A DNA stretch of 64,000 bases from Luteibacter sp. 9135. GTDB taxonomy: Bacteria; Pseudomonadota; Gammaproteobacteria; Xanthomonadales; Rhodanobacteraceae. Below are positions 25,011 to 34,367 of the stretch, in pieces. The translations under genes were made by a program, and so were the position numbers. The notes under the pieces were generated by a model, which searched no databases, had not been told where the DNA came from, and was given only the letters and a program-made list of their open reading frames with translations. Within the stretch, counting starts at the first letter, position 1. Each line of letters begins with the position of its first letter. Location of the stretch: assembly GCF_000745005.1 (NCBI RefSeq), contig NZ_JQNB01000001.1, positions 1,667,501-1,731,500 of the forward strand, written 5' to 3'.

Positions 25011-25871
25011 ATGAACGATTTTCTCGACCGTGTCGGCGTAGACGCCGCCATGCGTGCGCTTATCCTCACGTACTCCATCCGCATCGGCCTGGCCATCGTG
25101 CTGCTGGTGATCGGCTTCTGGATCGCCGCGCGGCTCGCCAACCTGGGCCGGCGCGCGCTGGAGCGGGCGCGGGTCGACGTGACCCTGGCACTGTTCCTGC
25201 GCAACGCCATCTACGGCGTGCTGCTGGCGCTGCTGTTCATCCAGGTGCTGGGTACCATCGGCATCCCCACCGCCTCGTTCATCGCCGCCATCGGCGCCGC
25301 CGGCTTGGCCGTGGGCCTGGCGCTCACCAGCTCGTTGTCCAACCTGGCCTGGGGCGTGCTGCTGATCCTGTTCCGCCCGTTCCGCGTCGGTGACTACGTC
25401 ACCGTGGGCGGCATCGACGGCACGGTGCAGAGCGTCAACCTGATGCACACCTTCCTGATCACGCCGGACAACCGCGAGGCCGTGGTGCCCAACGCCAAGG
25501 TGGGCGGCGACGCGATCATCAACTACAACGTGCGCGGCACCCGCCGGTTCGAGTTCAAGGTGGGCATCGGCTACGGCGACGACATCGGCAAGGCCATGAA
25601 GGTCATCACCGACCTGTTCGAGGCCGATCCGCGCATCCTCAAGGACCCGGCGCCCGGCGTCTGGACCGACGCTCTGGGCGATTCCAGCGTCAACCTGGTC
25701 ATCCGCGCCTGGACCACCGTGGCCGACATGCAGGGCGCGCAGACCAACCTGCTGCGTCGGATCAAGGAGCGCTTCGACGAGGAAGGCATCACCATTCCCT
25801 ACCCGCAGAGCGAGATCCGCGTAGTCGGCACGCCTCCCATCGCCCCGCCGACCGCAAACCGCCCCCTGTAG
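25011..25871 (+). CDS. small-conductance mechanosensitive channel (MscS family)
   Basis: 286 residues, the length of E. coli MscS. Three membrane spans lie in the first 125 residues; the third is the Gly/Ala-rich pore helix (IAAIGAAGLAVGLALTSSLS). The beta domain (FRPFRVGDYVTVGGIDGTVQ) and the alpha-beta vestibule follow. It opens under membrane tension to release solutes on osmotic downshock. AAGGCAG precedes the ATG. The stop codon TAG is the second to fourth base of a REP element, so the C-terminal residues next to it may have been reset by that insertion. Confidence 0.92.
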   Translation: MNDFLDRVGVDAAMRALILTYSIRIGLAIVLLVIGFWIAARLANLGRRALERARVDVTLALFLRNAIYGVLLALLFIQVLGTIGIPTASFIAAIGAAGLAVGLALTSSLSNLAWGVLLILFRPFRVGDYVTVGGIDGTVQSVNLMHTFLITPDNREAVVPNAKVGGDAIINYNVRGTRRFEFKVGIGYGDDIGKAMKVITDLFEADPRILKDPAPGVWTDALGDSSVNLVIRAWTTVADMQGAQTNLLRRIKERFDEEGITIPYPQSEIRVVGTPPIAPPTANRPL

Positions 25872-25944
25872 GAGCGGACGATGTCCGCGATAAGGCGCCA
25901 CGACCGTTTTCGCATACCGGTTCGCGGACATCGTCCGCTCCTAC
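25868..25944. repeat. inverted pair of REP elements, GGAC/GTCC stem type
   Basis: Forward copy at 25868-25890 and reverse copy at 25922-25944. Both carry GGAC on one arm and GTCC on the other where most copies have GCAC and GTGC, so the base change is compensated within the stem. The first copy overlaps the stop codon of the mscS-family gene. The remaining 150 bases up to the E2 gene show no further feature I can name. Confidence 0.88.
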
Positions 25945-26091
25945 AAAGGCGTGGCGGGCCCAACGATCGTTTGAATCGTGGGAAAAGTCGCGCGAGGGAT
26001 TACAATCTTCCGGTTGCGCCGCAGCATGGGCGCCCGTATTCCCCCGCCGGAGGGTTAGCCGCCCGCCGATGCCTGTTTTTCTGGAGGTTCC

Positions 26092-27852
26092 ATGGCCGAC
26101 GTCAAAGAAGCCCGCGTACCCGATATTGGTGGTAACGCGGTCCCCGTCATCGAAATCATGGTCAAGGTCGGCGATCGCGTCGAGAAAGACCAGAGCCTGG
26201 TGACGCTCGAATCCGACAAGGCCACGATGGAAGTGCCTGCGCCGTTCGCCGGCGTCATCAAGGAGCTGAAGGTCAAGGTCGGCGACGAAGTCGACGAAGG
26301 CCACGTGATTGCGCTGGTCGAAGCCGAGGGCGACGCCCCGGCCGAGACGACCAAGGCCGACGCGCCGAAGGCGGAAGCCTCGAAGCCGGCGGCTACCCAG
26401 GCGGCCCCGAAGGCCGACGACGCCAAGCCTGCCGCGGCGCCTGCCGCCGCCGCGGCACCGGCTGCCGCCAAGGCACCGTCGGCGACGAAGGCCTCCGGCC
26501 CGATCAACGTCACGGTGCCCGACATCGGCGGCAAGCCGGTGCCGATCATCGAGCTGATGGTCAAGGTGGGCGACACGGTCGAAAAGGACCAGAGCCTCAT
26601 GACCCTGGAATCCGACAAGGCCACGATGGACATCCCGGCGCCGGCCGCGGGCGTCATCAAGGAGCTGAAGGTCAAGGTTGGCGACGAGGTCAACGACGGC
26701 GACCTGATCGCCGTCCTCGAAGGGCAGGGCGGCGAATCCGCCGAGGCCGCTGCGGCAGACACCCAGCCCGCCGCATCCACCGATAAGCCCGGCATCGCCG
26801 AGGCGCCCGCCGAGGCACCGAAGCGCGAAGCCGCTTCGTCGTCGGCCTCCGGCGCCTCGAAGTCGGAGCCGGTCGGTGGTGCGCCGCGCACGCCGCCGGT
26901 GTCGTTCGACGCCAGTGTCATCATGCCGGGCAACGCCCCGTACGCCAGCCCGGCCGTGCGTGCCTTCGCCCGCGAGCTCGGCGTCGATGTCGCCCAGGTC
27001 AAGGGTAGCGGCCGCGGTGGCCGCATCCAGCGCGAGGACGTGTCCGGCTACGTGAAGCAGGTGATGACCTCGGGCGCTGCGCCGTCCGCGGGTGGTGCTT
27101 CCGCCGGCGGTGGCAACGGGCTCAGCCTGCTGCCGTGGCCGAAGGTGGATTTCTCGAAGTTCGGCGAAGTGGAAGAAAAGCCGCTGGGCCGCATCCCGAA
27201 GATCTCGGCCGCCAACCTCGCGCGCAACTGGGCCATGATTCCGCACGTCACGCAGTTCGAAGATGCGGACATCACCGAGCTGGAAGCCTTCCGCAAGAAG
27301 CTCGGCGAAGAGAACAAGGACCTGAAGGTCACCCCGCTGGTATTCCAGATCAAGGCGGTGGTCGCGGCGCTGAAGAAATTCCCGCAGTTCAACGCGTCGC
27401 TCGATGCGGCCGGTGAAACGCTGACGCTGAAGAAGTACTACAACGTGGGCATCGCGGTGGATACGCCCGATGGCCTGGTCGTGCCGGTCATCCGCAATGC
27501 GGATACCAAGGGCCTGCTCGATCTTGCCGCCGAACTGGGCGAGATCTCGAAGAAGGCGCGCGACAAGAAGCTCACCGCGGCCGACATGCAGGGCGGCTGC
27601 TTCTCCATCTCCTCGCTCGGCGGCATCGGCGGCACGGCGTTCACGCCGATCGTCAACGCGCCGGAAGTGGCGATCCTGGGTGTGTCCAAGGCGCAGATGA
27701 AGCCTGTCTGGAACGGCAAGGAATTCGCGCCGCGCCTGATGCTGCCGCTGTCGCTGTCGTACGACCATCGCGTCATCGACGGTGCCCTGGCCGCACGCTT
27801 CGCCGTGTACCTCGCCCAGCAGCTCGGCGATATCCGTCGCCTGTTGCTCTGA
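26092..27852 (+). CDS. aceF: pyruvate dehydrogenase complex E2 (dihydrolipoamide acetyltransferase)
   Basis: 586 residues. Two lipoyl domains with modified lysines at K43 and K176 (both in ESDKATM), joined by long Ala/Pro/Lys linkers, then the E3/E1-binding domain ([20 protein letters not shown], about 284-320) and the acetyltransferase domain with the catalytic histidine H559 in YDHRVIDG. It moves the acetyl group from lipoate to CoA and forms the core of the complex. lpd follows 15 bp later. No E1 gene (aceE) lies next to it, so E1 must be encoded elsewhere. TTTTCTGGAGGTTCC gives a strong ribosome-binding site. Confidence 0.96.
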   Translation: MADVKEARVPDIGGNAVPVIEIMVKVGDRVEKDQSLVTLESDKATMEVPAPFAGVIKELKVKVGDEVDEGHVIALVEAEGDAPAETTKADAPKAEASKPAATQAAPKADDAKPAAAPAAAAAPAAAKAPSATKASGPINVTVPDIGGKPVPIIELMVKVGDTVEKDQSLMTLESDKATMDIPAPAAGVIKELKVKVGDEVNDGDLIAVLEGQGGESAEAAAADTQPAASTDKPGIAEAPAEAPKREAASSSASGASKSEPVGGAPRTPPVSFDASVIMPGNAPYASPAVRAFARELGVDVAQVKGSGRGGRIQREDVSGYVKQVMTSGAAPSAGGASAGGGNGLSLLPWPKVDFSKFGEVEEKPLGRIPKISAANLARNWAMIPHVTQFEDADITELEAFRKKLGEENKDLKVTPLVFQIKAVVAALKKFPQFNASLDAAGETLTLKKYYNVGIAVDTPDGLVVPVIRNADTKGLLDLAAELGEISKKARDKKLTAADMQGGCFSISSLGGIGGTAFTPIVNAPEVAILGVSKAQMKPVWNGKEFAPRLMLPLSLSYDHRVIDGALAARFAVYLAQQLGDIRRLLL

Positions 27853-27867
27853 CCGGAGGCGATACGC

Positions 27868-29712
27868 ATGGCTAACACGATCGAACTGAAAGTACCCGAC
27901 CTCGGCGGCTCGCACGATGTGCCGGTCATCGAGATACTGGTGAAGGTTGGCGACACCGTCGCCAAGGACCAGAGCCTGGTCACGCTGGAGTCGGACAAGG
28001 CCACGATGGACGTGCCTGCGTCGCAGGCCGGCACCATCGTCGAGATCAAGGTCAAGATCGGCGACGAGCTCAACGACGGCAGCGTCATCGCCCTCATCGA
28101 GGCCTCCGGTAGCGACGCGTCGTCCGACGCCGGCAAGGCCGTCGGCCAGTCGACAGTCAAGGATGCCCCCGCGCCGGCTACGCCGTCGCCCGCACCGGCA
28201 CCGCCGAAGGCTTCCGCAGCACCTGCGGCTGCCTCGTCCGTATCGTCCGCCGCTGCGCCGTCGTCGACGGCGAAGGCCGCCGGCGATTCCGGTCGCAAGG
28301 CCGATATCGAGTGCCAGCTGGTCGTGCTCGGCTCGGGCCCGGGCGGCTACACCGCCGCGTTCCGTGGTGCGGACATCGGCCTGGACGTGGTGCTGGTGGA
28401 GCGCTACGAGTCGCTCGGCGGTGTCTGTCTCAACGTCGGCTGCATCCCGTCGAAGGCGCTGCTGCACGCGGCCGCCGTGATCGACGAAGCCGCCGCCATC
28501 GAAGCGCACGGCATCGCGTTCGGCAAGCCGGTGATCGACCTCGACAAGCTGCGCTCGTTCAAGGACAAGGTGGTCGGCAAGCTCACCGGCGGCCTGGCGC
28601 AGATGGCCAAGGCTCGCAAGGTACGCACCGTCACCGGCGTGGGCAGCTTCATCTCCGCGCACGAGCTGGAAGTGCAGACGGCCGAGGGCACCAGGCTGAT
28701 CCGCTTCGAGAACGCCATCATCGCGGCGGGCTCGCAGTCGGTGAAGCTGCCTTCGTTCCCGTGGGACGACGAGCGCGTCATCGACTCCACCGGCGCGCTG
28801 GAGCTGCGCGACGTGCCGAAGAAGATGCTGGTCGTCGGCGGCGGCATTATCGGCCTGGAAATGGCCACGGTGTACGCGGGCCTCGGCTCGGAAGTCACGG
28901 TGGTGGAACTTGCCGACCAGCTGATGCCGGGCGCCGACCTCGACCTGGTCAAGCCGCTGCAGGGCCGGATCGCCAAGCGCTACAAGGGTATCCATCTCAA
29001 GACCAAGGTGGTCGCGGCCAAGGCGACGAAGAAGGGCATCGAGATCACTTTCGAGGGTGAAAGCATCCCCGAGACCACGGTGTACGACCGCGTGCTGGTG
29101 TCGGTCGGGCGCTCGCCCAACGGCAACAAGATCGGCGCCGACAAGGCCGGCGTGGAAGTCAGCGAGCGGGGCTTCATCCCCGTCGACCGCCAGATGCGCA
29201 CCAACGTGCCGCATATCTTCGCCATCGGCGACCTGGTCGGCCAGCCCATGCTGGCGCACAAGGCCACGCACGAGGCCAAGGTGGCCGCCGAAGCCGCCGC
29301 CGGGCAGAAGAGCTTCTTCGACGCACGCGTCATCCCGTCGGTGGCCTACACCGACCCGGAAATCGCCTGGGTCGGCGTGACCGAACGCGAGGCGAAGGAG
29401 AAGGGCCTGAAGGTCGGCGTGGGCAAGTTCCCCTGGGCGGCCTCCGGTCGCGCCATCGGCATCGACCGCACCGAAGGCTTCACCAAGCTCATCTTCGACG
29501 AAGAAACCCACCGCATCGTCGGCGCCGGTATCGTCGGCCCGCATGCGGGCGACCTCATCTCCGAACTGGTCCTGGCCATCGAAATGGGCGCGGAAGCCGG
29601 CGACATCGGCCGCACCGTGCACCCGCATCCGACCTTGGGCGAGTCCGTAGGCATGGCCGCCGAGGTGTACGAAGGGACGATCACGGACCTTTACATTCCG
29701 AAGAAGAAATAG
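27868..29712 (+). CDS. lpd: dihydrolipoamide dehydrogenase (E3) with N-terminal lipoyl domain
   Basis: 614 residues, about 130 more than a plain E3, because a lipoyl domain (lysine K44) and an Ala/Pro/Ser linker precede the FAD disulphide reductase. The redox pair is C187 and C192 in GGVCLNVGCIPSK; the NAD loop is VVGGGIIGLEMATVYAGLG; the C-terminal active-site histidine and glutamate lie in HPHPTLGE. It reoxidises dihydrolipoyl groups with NAD. Lipoylated E3s are known in several proteobacteria and neisseriae next to aceF, as here. An ATCGACCGGAGGC-type site (GGAGG) precedes the ATG. Confidence 0.96.
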   Translation: MANTIELKVPDLGGSHDVPVIEILVKVGDTVAKDQSLVTLESDKATMDVPASQAGTIVEIKVKIGDELNDGSVIALIEASGSDASSDAGKAVGQSTVKDAPAPATPSPAPAPPKASAAPAAASSVSSAAAPSSTAKAAGDSGRKADIECQLVVLGSGPGGYTAAFRGADIGLDVVLVERYESLGGVCLNVGCIPSKALLHAAAVIDEAAAIEAHGIAFGKPVIDLDKLRSFKDKVVGKLTGGLAQMAKARKVRTVTGVGSFISAHELEVQTAEGTRLIRFENAIIAAGSQSVKLPSFPWDDERVIDSTGALELRDVPKKMLVVGGGIIGLEMATVYAGLGSEVTVVELADQLMPGADLDLVKPLQGRIAKRYKGIHLKTKVVAAKATKKGIEITFEGESIPETTVYDRVLVSVGRSPNGNKIGADKAGVEVSERGFIPVDRQMRTNVPHIFAIGDLVGQPMLAHKATHEAKVAAEAAAGQKSFFDARVIPSVAYTDPEIAWVGVTEREAKEKGLKVGVGKFPWAASGRAIGIDRTEGFTKLIFDEETHRIVGAGIVGPHAGDLISELVLAIEMGAEAGDIGRTVHPHPTLGESVGMAAEVYEGTITDLYIPKKK

Positions 29713-29728
29713 CGTTTCGGCAACCCGC

Positions 29729-29785
29729 ATCGCGCACATCGTGCGCTCCTACACCCGCCCTTGTAGGAGCGCACGATGTGCGCGA
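29729..29785. repeat. inverted pair of REP elements left of the RAYT gene
   Basis: Reverse copy 29729-29752 and forward copy 29763-29785, both GCAC/GTGC stem type, only 10 bases apart. A decayed third foot (GTAGAAGCGCACGACGTA) follows near 29795. Together with the pair at 30439-30518 they bracket the transposase gene. Confidence 0.92.
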
Positions 29786-29855
29786 TCGCCGCCGCGTAGA
29801 AGCGCACGACGTACCCGATCGTCCGTGCAGAAACCTCCGACACGAACGACCGCCA

Positions 29856-30350
29856 TCAGGCATCCCGCCCCTCACCCCCATCCGCCCCCACCCAAACCGC
29901 ATCCCAATACGGATAATCCCCCACGCGCCGCACCAGCCCCGCGCGTACCAGATTGGCCACGATGTAACGCGCCGCCGCGCGGACATCCTCATCGGCACGC
30001 AATGCCCGATCATGGAACGCCCTCTGCCAAACAGGCGAGGTACGCCCTTCATCGCGCAGCGCTTTCGTCACCAGCGACTTCAGTTTCCTGACCATCTTCG
30101 ACAGGTCGGCATCGGCATGGTCGTCGAGTTGCACCAGCCCGTGCCAGTGATCGGGCATCAGTACCCAAGCAAGGCATTCGGCGCGCCGCCAGGTGGTCGG
30201 TGCGTGGACGATGCGGGCTATCCGCCGCGCGGTGCGGTAGTCACCGAAGATCGGCGCACGATTCCAGGCCACGGCCGTGACGAGGTAGACGCGACCGGCC
30301 TCGGAAACCCGACCGCGACGAAGTGCCTTGTTGCCAGGATGCGATGTCAT
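29856..30350 (-). CDS. REP-associated tyrosine transposase (RAYT, Y1/HUH family)
   Basis: 164 residues. The HUH metal-binding motif is H68-W-H70 in LMPDHWHGLVQL, and the candidate nucleophile is Y129 in AARYIVANLVRAGL, the standard spacing for TnpA_REP proteins. These single-copy relatives of IS200/IS605 transposases nick single-stranded REP DNA at a GTAG tetranucleotide next to the hairpin. The REPs in this window all carry GTAG at that position, and inverted REP pairs lie on both sides of the gene. It stands alone and is oriented against lpd. Length and motifs are intact, so it may be active. Confidence 0.93.
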   Translation of the reverse strand: MTSHPGNKALRRGRVSEAGRVYLVTAVAWNRAPIFGDYRTARRIARIVHAPTTWRRAECLAWVLMPDHWHGLVQLDDHADADLSKMVRKLKSLVTKALRDEGRTSPVWQRAFHDRALRADEDVRAAARYIVANLVRAGLVRRVGDYPYWDAVWVGADGGEGRDA

Positions 30351-30438
30351 CCGTCCATCGTCCCGACGCCGGCACCGTCGAAACAGCGGCGTTCACCGCA
30401 TCGCAAGATGCCCCGTGCCCGACACCCGACGTCCGGGG

Positions 30439-30518
30439 GTAGGAGCGCACGATGTGCGCGAAAAGCCAACAACGCGGCGACGTGGTAACCCCCCATCGCG
30501 CACATCGTGCGCTCCAAC
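30439..30518. repeat. inverted pair of REP elements right of the RAYT gene
   Basis: Forward copy 30439-30467 and reverse copy 30495-30518, both GCAC/GTGC stem type. The second foot reads GCTCCAAC instead of GCTCCTAC. With 29729-29785 they frame the RAYT gene. Confidence 0.9.
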
Positions 30519-30596
30519 CCGGCGGGATCATCGATCCGCCTCGGTCATCGACAACGGCACATCGCATCGCGCGGGCGGTTGTGGCATCGTCCGGTG

Positions 30597-31916
30597 ATGC
30601 CAGCACCGCAGCCAGCTCACTACCTCCGTCGCCTCGGCATCTGGGATGCCGCGATGATCGTCATCGGCGGCGTGATCGGGGCGGGCATCTTCCGCACGCC
30701 GGCCACCGTGGCGCAGCTGACCAGTTCGGGTACGGAAGTGATCCTGCTCTGGACGCTCGGCGGCCTGCTCACACTTGCCGGCGTGCTCTGCTATGCCGAG
30801 CTGGGGGCGCGTCGGCCACAGGCGGGCGGCACCTACGTGTACCTGCGCGAAGCCTTCGGCCAGTTACCGGCGTTCCTGTTCGGCTGGACGATGGCGCTGA
30901 TCAATTACCCCGGCAGCGTCGCCGCCGTCGCCACCACGTTCGCCGACTACGCGTGTCGTGCGACCGGCCTGCCGCAGGAGTGGGTCAAACCGCTGGCGGT
31001 GGGGGCGATCGCCTTCATCGTGGCGGTGAACCTGTTCGGCATCCGTGCCGGTGCGTGGGTGCAGAACATCTTTACCGTGCTGAAACTCGGCGCGGTCGCA
31101 TTGCTGATCGTCGTGGGCCTGTACCTGGCGCGCGGACACCTGGGCGCGGCGTTCGTGGCCGATCCCACGCACGACGTGCCGGCCAGCACGGTGATCGGTG
31201 CCATCCTCCCGGCGTTGTTCGCCTACGGCGGGTTCCATTACCTCAACGACCTGGCCGGCGAAGTGCGCGAGCCCCAACGCACGCTGCCCCGCGCGCTGGG
31301 CCTGGGCATGCTCGCGGTGGTGGTCTGCTACGTGCTGGTCAACATCGCCTACATGGCCGGCCTGGGACATGCCGGCCTGGCCGCGAGCACGGCGCCCGCG
31401 GCGGACCTGATGCGTCGTGTGTTCGGCGAATCCGGCGCGACCATCATCGCCGTGGGCATTGCCTGCTCGACCTTCGGTTATTGCAGCATCGCCATCGCCG
31501 GCGGCGCACGCGTGCTGCAGGTGATGAGCGCGGACGGCATGTTCTTCCGTCCGATCGCGCGCATCGACGCGAAGACCGGCGCGCCGCAGTTCGCACTGGC
31601 GGCACTGGGCGGCTGGGCGATCGTGCTGATCCTGTCGGGCAGCTTCAAGGCGCTGCTCAACTACACCACGGTCGGCGAATGGCTGTCGCATGCGTTCGGC
31701 ATTGCGACCATCTTCTGGTATCGCAGGAAATTACGCGACGAGCCCTCGCCCTACCTCGTGCCTGGGTATCCGGTGTTGCCGCTCGTGTTCACGACGACGG
31801 TGTTGTGCGTGATTGCCGCCACCGCGATTACCGAGCCGGGCGATGCCGGGATGAGCCTGCTCATCATTGCCGTCGGTGTGCCGGTGTATTACCTGTGGCG
31901 GCGGAAAAGCGTGTAG
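30597..31916 (+). CDS. APC-family amino acid permease
   Basis: 439 residues with about twelve membrane spans. The APC signature GGVIGAGIFRTPATVAQ in the first span, where the substrate carboxylate binds, and the ELGARRPQAGGTYVYL motif in the second are clear. The substrate cannot be told; relatives carry neutral or basic amino acids or polyamines. The ATG at 30597 gives a short cytoplasmic tail before span 1; an upstream in-frame start at 30507 would reach back into REP sequence. It precedes the glycoside hydrolase gene by 63 bp on the same strand. Confidence 0.88.
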   Translation: MPAPQPAHYLRRLGIWDAAMIVIGGVIGAGIFRTPATVAQLTSSGTEVILLWTLGGLLTLAGVLCYAELGARRPQAGGTYVYLREAFGQLPAFLFGWTMALINYPGSVAAVATTFADYACRATGLPQEWVKPLAVGAIAFIVAVNLFGIRAGAWVQNIFTVLKLGAVALLIVVGLYLARGHLGAAFVADPTHDVPASTVIGAILPALFAYGGFHYLNDLAGEVREPQRTLPRALGLGMLAVVVCYVLVNIAYMAGLGHAGLAASTAPAADLMRRVFGESGATIIAVGIACSTFGYCSIAIAGGARVLQVMSADGMFFRPIARIDAKTGAPQFALAALGGWAIVLILSGSFKALLNYTTVGEWLSHAFGIATIFWYRRKLRDEPSPYLVPGYPVLPLVFTTTVLCVIAATAITEPGDAGMSLLIIAVGVPVYYLWRRKSV

Positions 31917-31979
31917 GCGCTCGCCTCGACAGTCGCCCCGTGTAACCCGCGTTCAAGCGTTCCGTGGCAGATTCGGGGC

Positions 31980-34112
31980 ATGCGTACTTACCTGCCCCTG
32001 CTGCTCCTGACGGCCACCGTCTCCGCCCAGGCGACCACGGTCGACCTCGTCCACCCGACATCCGCCACGCATGTCACCACGCGTGACGCCACGCTCGATG
32101 CCAACCCACGCAAGGCGGCCGATGGCGGCGAGCTGGTGGCGGTGACGTTCAAACCGTCCGCCGCGCCATCGCTGGTGATCGCGCCAGCGCAAGGCACGTG
32201 GGCATGGCAGCCGGATGGCACGCTGCGTCTGCGCGTACAGAACGGCATGCCCTGGCCGGTCACGCTCATCGTCGATATCGCCTCGGGCGAGAAGCACCTG
32301 AAGACGGTGGTCGGGCTGCCGCCGGGGCCACCGCAGACGCTGTCGGTAACACTGAAAGCCACCTCGCCGCGTGCGTTCGGCATGCAGGTGGGGCCGCCGA
32401 TGCCGTTCGATGACGGCAAGGACAAACGACTGGTGGCCACGGCCGTGGACGGCGCGGTGGATGCCGGCGCCATCACCTCGGTGACCATGTCCATGCCGCA
32501 ACCGGGTGCCGCACAAACGCTGCTGTTCGGCGCGCTGGACACGGTGGCGGGCGATGGCGACCTGCGCAAGGCGTACACCGGCATCGTCGATCGGTACGGT
32601 CAGTACACCCGCGCGACATGGCCGGAGAAGATCGACAGCGATGCGGCCTTGAAGGAGCGCGCGGCCCTACCCGCCGACGCGGACCACGCGAAGAACGCCG
32701 CTGCGTCGCCGGGTCTCGACCGTTTCGGTGGCCGCCTCGATCGGCCGGCACTCAAGGTCACCGGCTTCTTCCACACGCAGAAGCAGGGCGACCGCTGGTG
32801 GCTGGTGACGCCTGAGGGCCATGCGTTCTTCTCGCTGGGCGTGAATGCCGTGAACCTCACCGATGCCCGCACCTACGTGCAGGGCCGTGAATTCATGTTC
32901 CTCGATCCGGCCGTGGACCACGGCACGTTCAGCGGTGTGGCCGACAGCCGCAGCGATCAGGGCTCGCAGCGCGACAACGGCATGAACCACGGGCGATGGT
33001 GGGACATCTATTCGCAGAACGTGTCGCGCAGCCTCGGCAACGACTTCGCCTCGGCGTGGCGCAAGCGCAGTGTCGATCGACTGCGCAGCTGGCGCTTCAA
33101 CACCCTGGGCAACTGGAGCGACCCGGCCTTCGCCAACGATCACCGTATCGCCTACACGGTACCGATCCTCATCAAGGGCGATTTCAACACGGTGAGCACG
33201 GGCTACGACTACTGGGGCCGGATGCCGGACCCGTTCGATCCGCGTTTCCTCAAGGCCACGCAAGCGGCCGTCGCCAACGCGAGCAAGGGCGTGACGGACG
33301 ATCCGTGGTTGCTCGGTTACTTCGCCGACAACGAACTGGCCTGGGCCGGGCAGGGGCCGCAAGGGCGCTGGGCGCTGGCAGTGGGCTCGCTCGCGCAGGG
33401 GCCGGAAAGCCCCGCCAAGCAAGCCTTCCTCGCCTACCTGAAAAAAACCCACGGCGATGCCGCCAGCTTTGCCAAGGCGTGGGGCGTGAACGTCACCACC
33501 TGGGATCAGGTGGCCGCCAAGGGCTTCAAGGCGCCGGACCCTAGCGAAGCTCATCCCGCCGTGGCCGCCGACAACATGGCCTTCCTGCGCCTGTTCGCCG
33601 ATCAGTATTTCCGCACCGTCGCGCAGACGCTGAAGAAAGCGGACCCGCACCACCTGTTCCTGGGTGGCCGGCTTGCCGTTCGCACGCCGGAAGTGGAGCA
33701 GGCCAGCGCCGCCTACGCGGACGTCACCAGCATCAACACGTACACGGATGTGCCCGAACACGGTTTCGACGTGGCGGCCTTTCGCAAGATGGACAAGCCC
33801 GTGATGATCACGGAGTTCCACTTCGGGTCGGCCGATCGCGGGCCGTTCGGTAACGGCGTGGCCGCGGTGGGTAGTGAGGAAGAGCGGGGCAAGGCCTACG
33901 CGCGCTTCGTGGACGCCGCCGTCGCGTCGGGTGTCGTTGTGGGCACGCACTGGTTCCAGTACATCGACCAGCCGGTCACCGGCCGGGTACTCGACGGGGA
34001 AAACGCGCACATCGGGCTGGTCGGCATCACCGATATCCCGTTCAAGGACTTCACCCGGGCCGTTACCGACACCAATGCCCGGGTCGGCGGGGGCTCAGGC
34101 GGCGCGCGGTAG
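31980..34112 (+). CDS. exported GH50-like (beta-agarase family) glycoside hydrolase
   Basis: 710 residues with a short signal peptide ending VSAQA. Residues 20-190 look like a beta-sandwich accessory domain. The catalytic part starts near 250 (HTQKQGDRWWLVTPEGHAFF, the pattern seen in GH50 agarases) and forms a clan GH-A barrel with probable acid/base E452 in YFADNELAW and nucleophile E612 in MITEFHFG. GH50 enzymes cut beta-1,4 bonds in agarose, but related proteins occur in soil and plant bacteria, where the substrate is likely another galactan. No other polysaccharide-degrading gene is nearby. Confidence 0.72.
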   Translation: MRTYLPLLLLTATVSAQATTVDLVHPTSATHVTTRDATLDANPRKAADGGELVAVTFKPSAAPSLVIAPAQGTWAWQPDGTLRLRVQNGMPWPVTLIVDIASGEKHLKTVVGLPPGPPQTLSVTLKATSPRAFGMQVGPPMPFDDGKDKRLVATAVDGAVDAGAITSVTMSMPQPGAAQTLLFGALDTVAGDGDLRKAYTGIVDRYGQYTRATWPEKIDSDAALKERAALPADADHAKNAAASPGLDRFGGRLDRPALKVTGFFHTQKQGDRWWLVTPEGHAFFSLGVNAVNLTDARTYVQGREFMFLDPAVDHGTFSGVADSRSDQGSQRDNGMNHGRWWDIYSQNVSRSLGNDFASAWRKRSVDRLRSWRFNTLGNWSDPAFANDHRIAYTVPILIKGDFNTVSTGYDYWGRMPDPFDPRFLKATQAAVANASKGVTDDPWLLGYFADNELAWAGQGPQGRWALAVGSLAQGPESPAKQAFLAYLKKTHGDAASFAKAWGVNVTTWDQVAAKGFKAPDPSEAHPAVAADNMAFLRLFADQYFRTVAQTLKKADPHHLFLGGRLAVRTPEVEQASAAYADVTSINTYTDVPEHGFDVAAFRKMDKPVMITEFHFGSADRGPFGNGVAAVGSEEERGKAYARFVDAAVASGVVVGTHWFQYIDQPVTGRVLDGENAHIGLVGITDIPFKDFTRAVTDTNARVGGGSGGAR

Positions 34113-34277
34113 CGGCAGGTCGACTCGGCGCTGCCGTAGCAGGTCCCGACCAAGAGCGAAGGCGATGGGCTCGGCCACGCCGACCAGGGCACTGACGGCC
34201 AGGTTCTGGTTGACGGCGTAGCTCATGGAAAACGCGATGCTGAAATGCGTCGCGGCGTACTTGATGGTGCGGGCCAT
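34095..34277 (-). CDS. small DUF2061-like membrane protein, 60 aa
   Basis: 60 residues starting MARTIKYAATHFSIAFSMSY, with two short hydrophobic segments and a basic end. The pattern MARTI...H(F/W)...ALVGVAEPIAF resembles the DUF2061 family of small inner-membrane proteins of unknown role. TGAGGA lies eight bases before the ATG. It overlaps the 3' end of the hydrolase gene by 18 bp in the opposite direction. The assignment is by eye. Confidence 0.6.
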   Translation of the reverse strand: MARTIKYAATHFSIAFSMSYAVNQNLAVSALVGVAEPIAFALGRDLLRQRRVDLPLPRAA

Positions 34278-34367
34278 GACGAAATCCTCAGATGGGAATG
34301 GATCTCATTATGGGGGTGCCGCGGGTGATGTCCAAGTGATCGTTTTGATGTTTTCGATAGCACACGA

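Noticed and set aside
25789..29739. A 1316-codon open frame on the minus strand across aceF and lpd
   Set aside because: It is antisense to two genes with intact motifs; GC-rich codon use keeps the opposite strand open. Its product is low-complexity and has no start signal.
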